64,000 bases of DNA from positions 4,518,795 through 4,582,794 of the forward strand of contig OX155957.1 of NCBI GenBank assembly GCA_944548615.1, in the 5' to 3' direction. This document shows, piece after piece, positions 44,641 to 55,140 of the stretch. Under the pieces are notes generated by a model, which was not told where the DNA came from, made no database searches, and was given only the letters and a program-made list of their open reading frames with translations. The position numbers and the translations under genes were made by a program. The DNA is from Micropterix aruncella. Lineage: Eukaryota; Arthropoda; Insecta; Lepidoptera; Micropterigidae. Numbering within the stretch: the stretch's first letter is position 1; every line of letters starts with the position of its first letter.

Positions 44641-47600
44641 TTTTAATATATTTACTTATTTACATCTTGTCGTCGATGCTGATAAATACTTTGGGCGCCT
44701 CTATTATTAATGTACCATCGAAATCGTTCATTGTCACATACAAAGGATTGGGGGCAGCGGGAGATATTCAAAAGCGAAACGTTTGTATTCTCAAATCCAG
44801 TGCATTAAATTGTAGTACAGGTGGCATGCTGGATTGCACTACATTATAACGTCATCTCAACTGCATTTCCATTGTGATATAATAGCCATTCAGTACATGG
44901 ATAGACGCTATTGCATATTGTATGATTTATGGTATAATGCGATAACGTCTCGTTATTTTACCCTCCCCCCCCTCCCCCCACCCAGGAATGGGGACATTTT
45001 CAATAAATAAAATGGTGTCGGCATAGTGAGTGTGAAAATGTAAAAACACTTTTACATTTTTAACACGTTTTTCTTTTGCTAGCTTTAAGCGATTGGTACA
45101 CTTTACTGCACTGGAGGGCTTCTGAGATCGGAGATGGTGCTCATCATATGTGGTTGACTTGCTCTTGTGGCGGTGTGTTTGCTTAGCAAGCCCCGTATTA
45201 TTCCCAGTACTTTATTATCATGTTGATGCTGCCTGCTGTTACCAGGATGGCTATGACGATGAAGTCCGTCGTTGTCTACTCGGTTACTATTCCTGCAGCA
45301 GATAGGAATGAGCTGAACCCCATTGAGGGTTCTCAATGTCGTCTTCACGGTGTGAAAATCGCTTCACCAAGTTGGCGTGACGACTGATACAGTGACAGTT
45401 GTCGCTTGTTGTAAATTGCGCTATGGACTGATTCGACGTCCTGTGTCGACAATCTGATATTTTGCTATATATATTTTGTATCTTTAGACCTATAAATATT
45501 AACTATATTTCCAAGAACCTTAATACAATTACCCCGGAGTAATAATAACTACCGGGGCTAAATAGTGTTAATCGAAGATTTATACGGTTTTTGACATTAT
45601 TCATTGTGTTATTTATTAGCGTACGGGTATGTTTTTTATAAAACCTAAAATGGTAAGATGAATTGCTAATAATATAAAACTCCTAATGTACGAGTATTAT
45701 AAAAACTACCGTCATGTATAACGAATGTATGTTTATATATATTGTAACGCACTTCGCGTTTTCCGATTTGCTTTTCCACAATTTCCTTCCACAATATTCA
45801 TTCACTTCAGCGATCGATGGCGCGTCGTGTTCATTTTTTGACAGTTCCGACTTTTCGCGTAGCTGACCAATCAGACGCGCATAGTGACGTCTGCGATGAT
45901 TCGCTGAGAATCGTTGCCAGAAACAAAGGAGACTGTACGATGTTCGGAATATCGCCCAAAAGTGGTTAATTATTTAGTTATAGTTTTTGATTAGTCTTTT
46001 GGTCATAATTCCTAATTATTTTGTTAGCTCATAAATTTACATTCAGAATATTTTAATTATTCTCCGATGGAATTGTGGAATGTAGATTGACAGCAGTCGA
46101 AGGTCGTTGGTTCCTTTACGATTTTGGATTCCGGATTTTAAATTAAGGATAGTGCAATATGGGTATTTCATCCTAGTTTTCACTATAAATAAAAATCAAT
46201 TTTATTATCACATGATTTTAATATTTTAATATAACGCAATTCAAATGTCGAATTTGATTTTTAAAAACTCGCGCGCATAGCATAAGGGGTTTCCTTGCCG
46301 GGCCCGCCAAAAGTTTGGCGGTCTACCAGCCAAAAGATAATTTGGGTCATTTTGAATCCGACTTGATTCCGAACGAGATCCCGGGGAGTCTGTGTGTGAT
46401 TTAGGACTATTACCTGGTGAGTTTGCTCGATGTTAGAACTATTAAGTGACTTTTATTTGGATCGTTTGACGATGTATCGGAAATCAACGACTGGACTGAG
46501 GCGATAGTCGCTGTTCCTTTCGATGATCCGTTTTCGTTCTTGGCGCGATAATATTGTAATGAAGCCTTTCTACGGCTGCAGGGATCTCCGCGGAGGATTG
46601 AAAACGGCCTTAATCACGGCGACATTCGTGACATTCACGGCGACATTCACTGCGATATTCGTGATCGCACGCCTACTTCTCGCCGCATGACTCCTTACCC
46701 CCCTACCGCCGCCTCGTACTACGTCCGCCTTCTCGCCCCGTCGACAGGCGTGATATTTGGATCCTGCCGCTCCTCCATACTATCCGAGCCTCGTATCGCA
46801 CTAGTACGATAGTTGCGGAGGATCGTATCGTCCGCGGGCCGAGCGGGAACAGACGTCAGCGCCCCTGGTATTCGGCGTGGGAACTGCAGCCTGTGGACAG
46901 CAGCGAACTACCTGGCGCGAGATTCAAACCTTTCCCCTACCTGAACCATTATTTTATTGTATTTTAATGTTTTAACCATTTTAGTTGTAAATTGTATCTA
47001 TAATTGGAACAAGAACGGAGAGCTGACCCTGAGTTCTCCCCTCTCCGCTGACTAGCGCTTTTATTTATTATTGTTTTTACATCGTTTTTAAATTGTTCTA
47101 TTTTATTATATTTTACATTTGATTTTCCTTTAAAGGATTTTTATATTCTTTTATTATTTGATTTTAATTAACTTTTATCTACATTTTATGTATTTAGCTG
47201 CACAGACTTCTTCTGTGCAGAACGTAACGTTTCTTTCGTATAATAAAGAAATTCTGAAACTTTCTCTTCTTTTTTACATTTTATATAGTTTCTATGGTTT
47301 CTATATATACATATAAAGAAATAAATGTTACAATATCTATGTACCGAAAATATTATAAATGTATTTCTCATGTGTATATGTATTTATGTATGTATGTATG
47401 TACGTATATGTATATGTATTATGTATGTAACTCATGTATGACTGATTATTTTGTTTATTTTATATTTATTAATTGGACATATGTTTTCTTCATCTTTGTC
47501 TAATATTTTATCATATAATTTTAGTAATAATATTGGAAGTAGTTTCTTTGTCAGAAAACATCAGTTGTAGGTATATAAATGGTCTAGAATGATCATTGGT

Positions 47601-47643
47601 TTAGAATAATCGCATGGGTTGTATGTATTCATGTTTTTATTAT
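44641..47643. other. Spacer with GC-rich parts and microsatellite, no gene
   Basis: C-run tract at about 44,963-44,984; a short tandem of GACATTCNNG-like units at 46,617-46,665 inside a GC-rich part (46,540-46,930); ATGT repeats at about 47,380-47,430. A segment from about 45,753 (TGTAACGCACTTCGCG) has LTR-like features but no second copy. Open frames here have no recognisable domain. Confidence 0.5.
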
Positions 47644-48140
47644 TGCTTCTTCTTCTTCTTCATCATCAGCGCGCATTCTCCCGCCGTTGGGCATACGCCT
47701 CTCCAATCACTCTCCAACCGGATCGGTTGTCCGTTTCCCTCATCCAGACTGGTCCTGTCATCAGATCATCGGGCCGGTGGTCCCACACTTCTTCTGCCTA
47801 ACCGGGGTCTCCACTCCAAAACGCGCTTGCTCCACCGTTGGTCGTGTCGTCGGGCCACGTGGCCGGCCCGAGCCCATTTCAGCTTTGCCACTCTTTGACC
47901 CACGTCGACCACCTTCGTGCGCTGTCTGATAAGCTCGTTTCGGATTCGAGCCCGCAACGATATGCCGAGCATGACTCGCTCCATGTTACGCTGCACCACC
48001 TTAAGCTCGTGGATCATCCCAGCAGTCAGTGTCCATGTCTCACGAGCATACGTAATAGCCGGTAAAACGCACTGATTGAACACCTTCGTCTTGAGCGATT
48101 GGGGAATTCTGGACTTCAGCACGAAGCTCAGCTTAAGGTT
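47644..48140 (-). pseudogene. RTE-type LINE ORF2 C-terminal fragment and tail
   Basis: Minus-strand frame: SLKTKVFNQCVLPAITYARE, TWTLT, MERVMLGISLRARIRNELIR, KLKWARAGHVARR, RVLEWRP, GRRSVGPPARWSDD, then after a frameshift WRVIGEAYAQRRE. This series is characteristic of the C-terminus of RTE-like LINEs in arthropods. The 3' end is a GATGATGAAGAAGAAGAAG tail (plus-strand 47,644-47,668), fitting RTE-type simple-repeat tails. The fragment is 5'-truncated near 48,140 and lacks endonuclease and RT motifs. Confidence 0.88.
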
Positions 48141-48860
48141 TCTACGTACTTTTCTTATTTATACAAAAACAAAATCACCATGCGGTAAATCTTGTACGTG
48201 CAGCGGGGATTAACCCCCGCATTCCCTCGCGCGATACGCCGAAGAGAGCTTCGAGAGGGAGAACACATTTTCGCGCTTTTTCGCTCATATCTCCGCGACG
48301 ATGCGTCGTACGGCAAAAGCTCATCCGATCGAAATTATGCGCCCCGCGAATGTCTATCCGAAACGCTCGACTTCCCCCGGATTAGCTCGCGCGAAACCCC
48401 CCCCAAACGTTCGTTTGGGTTTTAAAATCACATACAACAAAAGTCTCTCGTCATAATCCGCTGTATTTGAATGCAACAGAGTCGTCGGCAATCGCGGCCA
48501 TGGCCGTCAAGCGTGACACTATTCTCTATTGGATTTATGACGAGGGTTGTGTTTCCCTCGCGTGTCGCCATAAATATTTCAGTGTCAGGGATTTGGCGCC
48601 GAGGAAGAGGTGTCGCATAAAATGGTTACAAGATACGCAGAAGCCACGCAGCGCCCGGTGTCACAATTATTAATTGCAGCCGGAAAGGCGTCAGAAATGC
48701 CGCTCCTCGCCGAAACAACCGGATCCGAAATCCGTGTAATAATTATATGGTTTTCCGGATTCCCTTTCGGTATCTCGTTCACGTACGGCCAAGTTTCAGG
48801 TGACAAGTCTTTATTTATTACCTTACACTTTTTAATAAATTACCTGATAGATTAAAGGCG
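48141..48860. other. Spacer, no gene recognised
   Basis: Moderately GC-rich at 48,190-48,430, without domain similarity in any frame. Confidence 0.5.
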
Positions 48861-49018
48861 TTATAAATAAGATAAAAAACGAATTTACCTCGTGAAATTT
48901 GTAGCACCCGACGTTTCGGCGACGTTGCAGCCGCCGTTGTCTAGGATAGACTGAAAGAGCCGTCAATCCGTTGTTCCGCGGGTAGGCCGCATACCGCTTC
49001 CGCCACTACGTAAATTAT
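48861..49018 (-). repeat. Solo PLE-B terminus
   Basis: About 158 bp match the reverse complement of 26,660-26,817 at roughly 85-90% by eye, including CGAATTTAC-x-CGTGAAATTTG, CCCGACGTTTCGGCGACG and GTCAATCCGTTGTTCCGCGG. No PLE ORF is attached. Confidence 0.88.
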
Positions 49019-49088
49019 CAAAAATTAGTTGTCCAAATGTCAATAAATTAACATAAATATATAGCGTTAAGTATCAAATGAATGGTCT

Positions 49089-51352
49089 AATTTATTTATT
49101 TATTTATTTATTTATTTATTTGCAGCTGTTATAAAAAACATATACAAAAAAAAACAAGAACACACAGATTAAAAATTAAAACTATAAATAGACAAAGACT
49201 ATGAAATAAAGCTACAAACGCTGCAAATTAGGGGTATCCTCAGGATATCTCTTATCCTGGTTTTCAGGACACACCTATTAATTATTGATACATAGGTATA
49301 TGATTTTTAAAATAAAATAACCAAATCAAATAAATCTTAAAACAAAAAATCCAAATAATCATAATCAAATAAATACACAAATCGAAATAATCAAAATCAA
49401 GATATTTAACATCAAATGATATTAAAAGAAAATAACGTAATTACATAAATTTAATAATCTACATATAATAAATCAAAAATAATCAAAATCAAAATATTTA
49501 ACATTAAATAATCAGGTTACAAATTAATAAATAAACGAAGAAAATAGTAATAATCCAATTAGCAATAGTTATTTTAAAATAAAATCAAATTATGACATCT
49601 AAATATCTTCCTTTAATAATAAACTTTTAAAGTGGTCCTTAAATACTGCAATTGATTTCGATCGCAAAGCCATTCCCAACCGATTCCATACAACCGCAGA
49701 ATAATACGAAAAGCTGCACTGGAAATGTGTAGTTTTGTGCTTGGGTATTATAGCAAGTTGTTCACGTGCCCGTGTTGAATGGACATGCCGGTTACGGGAC
49801 CACGTCATAATAGAGTAAAGATATCGCGGCTGTTTATTGCGTACTACCTTGAGTACAAGGGTCGCAAGATGGAGCTGCCTTCTTTTACTCATATTCAACA
49901 TGGAAGCTTTCGCAAGGAATGGTGACACATGATGACGTGGAGGAATCCTAAAGCAAAATCTTGCGCAGGCATTTTGCAGTCTCTGAAGTCTCCGCTCAGT
50001 CTTCCTATATAGACAGGGGCCGTACACACAATCGCCATAGTCCATTATAGACAATATAAGGGCATTTACAAGTAGTATTCTGATTCTGACGCTGAGGTAC
50101 TCCCGAATTCTGTATAAGGCCTTTAGACGTGAGAAACCCCACCCAACGCTTTTGCTGACATGTTCCTCAAACCGTAATTTTCCATCAAATAGAATACCCA
50201 GATTTTTAGCCGTAGTGACCAGTGGTATTGGCAAACTGTCCACCATTATAGGAAGAGAGCCATAGTTAGCAATTTTAGTCCTGCCCTGTTTCGACCCAAT
50301 AATCATAAAACATGACTTCGAAGGGTTGATTTGTAAGCCATGTTTATTGGACCAAGCGGATAACCTTTTAAGATCGCCATTGATTAGGCTGACTGCTGAA
50401 AATGGACAATTCGTGTCTATGGAATGCATTAATTGAGTGTCGTCGGCATATAGATGATAGCGACAGTTTTCAAAATTTGCAGCTATGTCAGAAGTATATA
50501 GTGCAAATAAGACCGGGCCCAGTATCGATCCCTGTGGTACGCCTGTTTTAACTTCACGAAGAGAGGAAATCGATTGACGGCCAGATACATCTTTCAAAAT
50601 TACTTTTTGAAAACGCTCTGACAGATAACTACGTATCAATTCGCATGCTGACCCAGAAAAGCCTAGATGTAAAAGTTTTGCCACCAGAAGAGAGTGATCC
50701 AGAGAATCAAAAGCCTTGCTGTAATCTAAAAGTATGAGGGCAGTTGCTTTGCCATTATCCATGTTGGATAGACATAAATTTGTGACGTGCGCCAGCGCAG
50801 TAGAGGTGCTATGATTGCGGCGAAAGCCAGACTGGTAATCAGGAAGCAGATTATTTTTCGCGATAAAAGGAATCATTTGTGAATAAATAGCCTTCTCCAG
50901 GATTTTTGAAAAGCAAGGAAGAATACTGATAGGGCGGAGATCTTTAAAACTAGAAACAGGTGTTTTCTTTGGAATCGGGCGAATCAGTGAAATTTTCCAC
51001 TGACGTGGCACTTGACAGGTTTCGATGCACTTGTTTATTATAGCGGTAATGTACTCAATTATATATGGCAAACAGATTTTTAACATTTTGATAGAAATGC
51101 CATCATTCCCAATCGCATTTGAGCTAATTTCATTTATATATTTCGTGACTTCCCTGTAAGACACCTTATTAAACTGCAAGGTATTGATGTTGCGTAAATT
51201 AGGATGCATATTGTAATACTGAATAGAATCTACGTCCGCTTTTAAAAATTTTGAGTTGTCAGAGAAATATACATTTAACGACTCTGCATCGAAGTTTGGT
51301 GGCAAGGCGCTATCAAAAGAGTTTGCATTTGTCAGGTGATTGATTTCTTTCC
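49089..51352 (-). mobile_element. 5'-truncated LINE with long open RT frame
   Basis: On the minus strand the element ends in (AAAT)n (49,089-49,121) after a ~480-bp 3' UTR containing CCTGGTTTTCAGGACACACC. The 5' limit is about 51,352, where a 9-bp minisatellite begins. A shorter copy of the same family is at 506-1207 in opposite orientation. Confidence 0.88.
49599..51352 (-). CDS. LINE reverse transcriptase ORF2, N-terminally truncated
   Basis: LINE similarity starts at WKEINHLTNANSFDSALPP and the frame stays open for about 584 codons. The often predicted start at 51,305 is a TTG and has no special meaning. Parts in order: NEISSNAIGNDGISIKMLK, LRPISILPCFSKILEKAIY, YQSGFRRNHST, motif A ALILLDYSKAFDSLDH, motif B KTGVPQGSILGPVLFALYTSD, motif C LYADDT, KNLGILFDGKL, LILSIMDYGDCVYGP, and a basic C-terminus ending LLLKEDI. 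RT motifs are intact; the endonuclease is missing. It is a partial ORF that could encode RT only if transcribed from outside, so functionally it is a truncated copy. Confidence 0.88.
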
Positions 51353-51406
51353 ATTGATTACATTGAGTACATTGCGTACATTGCGTACATTGAGTACATT
51401 GCGGAA
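51353..51406. repeat. 9-bp minisatellite at LINE 5' junction
   Basis: Six 9-bp units, ATTGAKTAC/ATTGCGTAC (last one ATTGCGGAA). Read on the minus strand they stay in frame with the LINE ORF as repeats of Cys-(Thr/Asn)-Gln. Confidence 0.93.
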
Positions 51407-51829
51407 ATATACATGTATCTTATGGATAAATACATAAACCAATACTGTTTTATAAAAACAGTAATAAAAATAATTATAAATACAATAGTCCACTTTCTGT
51501 AACGACAGTCGTGTTTTTTATTCTTTTTAATATATTTACTTGTAAGTGGATACTAAACGTTAAGGCACGTCCACAATATGCCGATCGGCGTCATTCGGCG
51601 TGGGCCGTTCGGCCGAATCGAATTAGTCTAGATGTGTCGGATCAGACTTGTCGATGTGCCGACAACGGAACCCGAACGTGCCGAATCCAACCCTTATCAG
51701 GTCGGTCCCGATCGAAGAGAACCGAACCGAAGTGAGAGAAAGTGAAGACGCGCAGATTGGCCTCCGTCGACAGTAAGTCGTCTTTCAGTCACCTTCTCTT
51801 GATTTTTGAAAGTGCGCGTGTATTTTGTC
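51407..51829. other. Spacer, GC-rich in its second half
   Basis: About 51,560-51,760 is GC-rich with CCGAAT/ATTCGG-type short inverted words. No gene or element end is recognised. Confidence 0.5.
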
Positions 51830-52490
51830 TTGGTGACAGCTGGAGCTGTCAACAGGCAAACAACGGGCAAACCCGTCACGAAAGGAAGTTTGAATGATAT
51901 TTGATCGTTATATCTCCCGTGAGGTGAACGTAGAAGACTTGCGATGAAAACAGTCCACTTTCTAGTTACGGCACTCGCCCATAAGAGACCAACGCCTTAC
52001 AGCGAGATAACCAGGTTAATCACTCAGCGGGCCGATACTTGCGCCCTTACTTCCAGTAGCAACCAGATAACACAGTCTCCCGACTTGTTACAGGTTCGAG
52101 GTCGATTGCGCAGTCCTCACCCTTACGAAGCGGTGATACGGTGTCTACCGAATCCACCACGGCATCCTTTGCCCGGCTGTTCACCCTGAGTCGGGTAGCC
52201 GATTGGTCGTTTCAAGGGCAGTTGCCGTAAGATTACCAACTACCCCTGCTCTATAGGAAACAAGGCCGTTTCCAGACTCCTCCGGCTATCAGTCGGAATG
52301 CACAATCGACTGGCTGACGCCGCACTGTGCTCAAACCGTCCAAGAGCGTCCGAAGGTTGATTCTTAGGGGAAACTGAACCGCATTGCAGATTCCTACCCC
52401 GGCTTGCACTGCGGTAGGAATCTGGCATGCGGTTCTCTGTGTGGAGGCTGCCAGATAGGTGTTGACTCGTGAGTTTCGCCGACACATAGC
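51830..52490 (+). repeat. GC-rich repeat family, copy 3
   Basis: Dispersed copy in the same orientation as the tandem pair at 43.3-44.5 kb. It runs from GACAGCTGGAGCTGTC through AAACCCGTCACGAAAGGAAG, GGCATCCTTTGCCCGGCTGT and CTCTATAGGAAACA to GTGTTGACTCGTGAG. It contains an exceptional hairpin (52,376-52,435). No open frame is shared between copies. No TIRs, tail or target duplication found. Confidence 0.8.
52376..52435. repeat. Hairpin with 23-bp arms inside the GC-rich repeat
   Basis: The left arm 52,376-52,398 (GAACCGCATTGCAGATTCCT...) and right arm 52,413-52,435 are complementary except for two adjacent positions, with a 14-nt loop. The corresponding part of copy 2 (about 44,385-44,410) keeps only one arm. 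Confidence 0.93.
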
Positions 52491-52578
52491 TCTTAGTGGC
52501 CTAACTGCAATAGGGCCATTAGCTATTGTCTTGGTGACAGTACTAAATTAAACTTTCCTCGTTGCCTTTAGTTAAACT

Positions 52579-52686
52579 ATGGCGTGGACTGACGAACACA
52601 CCTTGAACTTCTTCGAAATGTATCGCGCCCGTGGAAAAGTTCAAGTTCCTTTTAGTTACATACAAATGCATATGCTGTCATGGTAA
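52579..52686 (+). CDS. Short ORF, possible MADF/Myb-SANT-like start
   Basis: ATG opens a 35-codon frame starting MAWTDEHTLNFFEMYRARGK. WT-x-E-x-T-L-x-F-(F/L)-x-x-Y is the pattern of the first helix of MADF or Myb/SANT-like DNA-binding domains found in insect transcription factors and Harbinger-type proteins. The frame leaves the domain pattern after about 20 residues and stops at 52,684-52,686. It may be a first exon, a transposon scrap or chance. Confidence 0.25.
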   Translation: MAWTDEHTLNFFEMYRARGKVQVPFSYIQMHMLSW

Positions 52687-54095
52687 AAGTAAAATCTCGT
52701 TGAGTGTCGTAATGAATGTGCAGTGTGGTTACCATGCACGTGACATGGTAACTACACCGTTACGCGTCATAATTAATCATATCCACGAACCACAGTCCAC
52801 GTTATATATGTAATTACATTTATAACATGCTTATTTCCGTGTATTACAGGGTTATATTTTCCACAGTGCGCGTTAATCATTCTTCAATTGAGTATAATGA
52901 TTGGGTTTTCTTTAATTCCGAATTGTTTTACATAAAATTTTAAATTGAAACACAGCTAAAACAAAAATTTAAAAATGCAACTAACTCATATAAAAGAGAA
53001 ACCAGAGACAGGACATCTCTCATCAAAATTACCGTTTCATTTGGTATTGAGAAGCGATAAGTTGTGTGCAAAATCAAAAATTTGGACAGCCATTTTCCGA
53101 GGAACCGGAGGAAAGAAATCAAAAGCAAAAACTGGAACCTGTGCTGACCAATCGTATACCGTAAATGGTACGCATATCAAGCTATAATGTTTCTGGCCGA
53201 CAAGAATAAACCACTAAAACGGTGGATAATGTTAAATTATGATTGATATTTGTCGTTTGGAAATTTATATCTGATTGGATCTGATCTATCTAAAAGAACC
53301 TGTGTCTTATTACTGGATATATGGTTTTTCACACAGTCTGTTGACAATCATATATTTATTTTCAAGATTTATTTTATTATTATTTTCAAGTTAGTAGGTA
53401 CATTTTATTTTTTAATATTAGGCAGCATTCGTGAGTAGGTATTCACTTATTGTGCTGAAAACTTACTTCACCCTGCGGGGAGATAAAATATTCTGAGAAT
53501 TCATCTCTGATAGCTTAACCCGTAGCACTACTTCTTCTGAAAAATCCAGTAAATTTGCGTAGTTGAGAAGAAGAAATGTCTTGCCTCAAATTTCCAAAAG
53601 TAACCTCCCTTTTTGTGTAGATCTCGTATAGATTTACCATCAAACGTTGCGACAGGATTATAGACAAATTATAGAGAGAAGCGTATTTCCGCAAGTAGTT
53701 ATATATGTCAACAGCAGCTACCGTCACTTTCGTTGCTGTGCCAGGTTCCGATTCCCTGAGAGAAACTCATTCTATACTAATGCGTTTTTTTTTATATATT
53801 GCGAGTCCTGCTCAGTTTGTAGCCGAATACACTTTTCTTTGTTCCTTTTCTATATTATGTTTTATTTCGAATTCGTATTGTTGTGTTTCATAGGAATGAA
53901 ACTGCATATATTTTGTTTTTTTTTTCCGCATTAACACTTACATTATTCGTGCGTAACCAATCAGTTACTTATATAAAGCTTGTATTTGCGCTACTTTCGA
54001 CATCAGCTTTAGTCTGACCCCTAATTAAGATAAAAGGTCGTCGGCAAATATGATATGATTTTCTGTTGCGTCGCTAAAGGGAGTTCATTTACATA
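52687..54095. other. Spacer, no gene recognised
   Basis: AT-rich; the overlapping short frames around 52,940-53,940 have no recognisable domains. Confidence 0.5.
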
Positions 54096-54539
54096 TACGG
54101 GGTGTTATTACTCTACGGGCATTTTTTTCTGTGGGTGAGTCAGTACGACGTAGTAAGCAACTTTTGATAAAAAAAAATGGAAAAAATCATAAAAAAATAT
54201 TTTTTCTGGATAAAAAATATGTTTTGTTTGATTTTTAATTTGAAATTTTGAAGAAGTTGACTGTTAAATAAAGGTTTCAGAAAATTTTGAGCGCGCTGCG
54301 CCATCTAGCGGTAGGTAATAAGTCGTAAATAAAGAATATAAGCGACATTTTACCAACCGCTAGGTAGGTAGCGCATCATGATCATAGTTCAGATCATACC
54401 ATTTAAACAAAAAAAAAAGACAAATTTTCGAAAAAAAATATATATTTCAGTTTTTTTCAAAAATCCTTATTAACAGTTGCTTACTTCGTTGTACTGATTT
54501 ACCCACAAAAAAAATCTCGTTCAGTAATAACACCCCGTA
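54096..54539. mobile_element. Tc1/mariner-type MITE
   Basis: The ends TACGGGGTGTTATTA and TAATAACACCCCGTA are perfect 15-bp inverted repeats. The inverted similarity continues, less perfectly, for about 100 bp (GTGGGT..TCAGTAC..CG..GTAAGCAACT). TA occurs on both outer sides (54,094-54,095 and 54,540-54,541), as for Tc1/mariner. No coding capacity; a second internal inverted pair surrounds GCGCCATCTAGCGG. Confidence 0.88.
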
Positions 54540-54906
54540 TAATAAACAGCAGGTAACCGAGGAGGATTCCTGCGGAATGCCATGCTGTGATCGATGCCAT
54601 TTTGATCGTACAGGTTCTACCATCTTTTTATTAATGTTAAAGAACGTAATTTCGACGCACTTCTCCAGTTGAATATAGGTACATTACCAATAAAATGCAC
54701 TGGAAGATCTGATGGAGTTACTGTCGCACATTTGAATAGGAAGAGCCTTCAATTAAAGTGATGAGTTACAAACTCTTTGGTGCCTTATAAAAATAAATAT
54801 TGGCAAGCACAAAAATACGTCTGTTATTACTTTCTACGGAAACCGAAACTTATTTTCTTTTGCTTTTTTCAAGAAAGAAGCATTGTTTGCATCAAGTAGA
54901 AGAGTG

Positions 54907-55140
54907 TTGGCAATAATGTATAAAACGGATCGCGCGGTAATTAAATACCTGTGCTTGAAAAAATATCTATGGAGCGAGTGTTTCAAGACTTACGAGATAC
55001 ATTAGGAGTTGATGCTCCACCATATTCTACGGTTGCACCTAGGTGTGCTGAGTTTAGGCGTGGAATAACTTCAACTAACGGTAATCCTTGCTCGGGTCGT
55101 CCTACGATAGCAGTCTCTGAAGTAATAGTAAAAAAGTAGA
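54907..55140 (+). pseudogene. Mariner transposase N-terminal (HTH) fragment
   Basis: The frame contains ERVFQDLRDTLGVDAPPYST, then a CAEFRRGITSTNGNPCSGRP stretch and SEVIVKK before a stop. The pattern Q-(D/M)-(L/M)-x-x-T-LG-x-x-x-PSYSTV-x-x-W-x-x-(E)F-(R/K)-RG-x-TS-x-x-x-x-x-SGRP is the paired HTH region of mariner transposases. The usual Lys-Trp before the EF block has become PRC-type residues. The DDE catalytic part is not present downstream. It is a dead fragment. Confidence 0.75.

Noticed and set aside
45753..46300. Possible LTR and primer-binding site (TGTAACGC start, TTTGGCGGTC-like sequence near 46,313)
   Set aside because: No second LTR copy, no gag/pol sequence and no clear end were found in the window.
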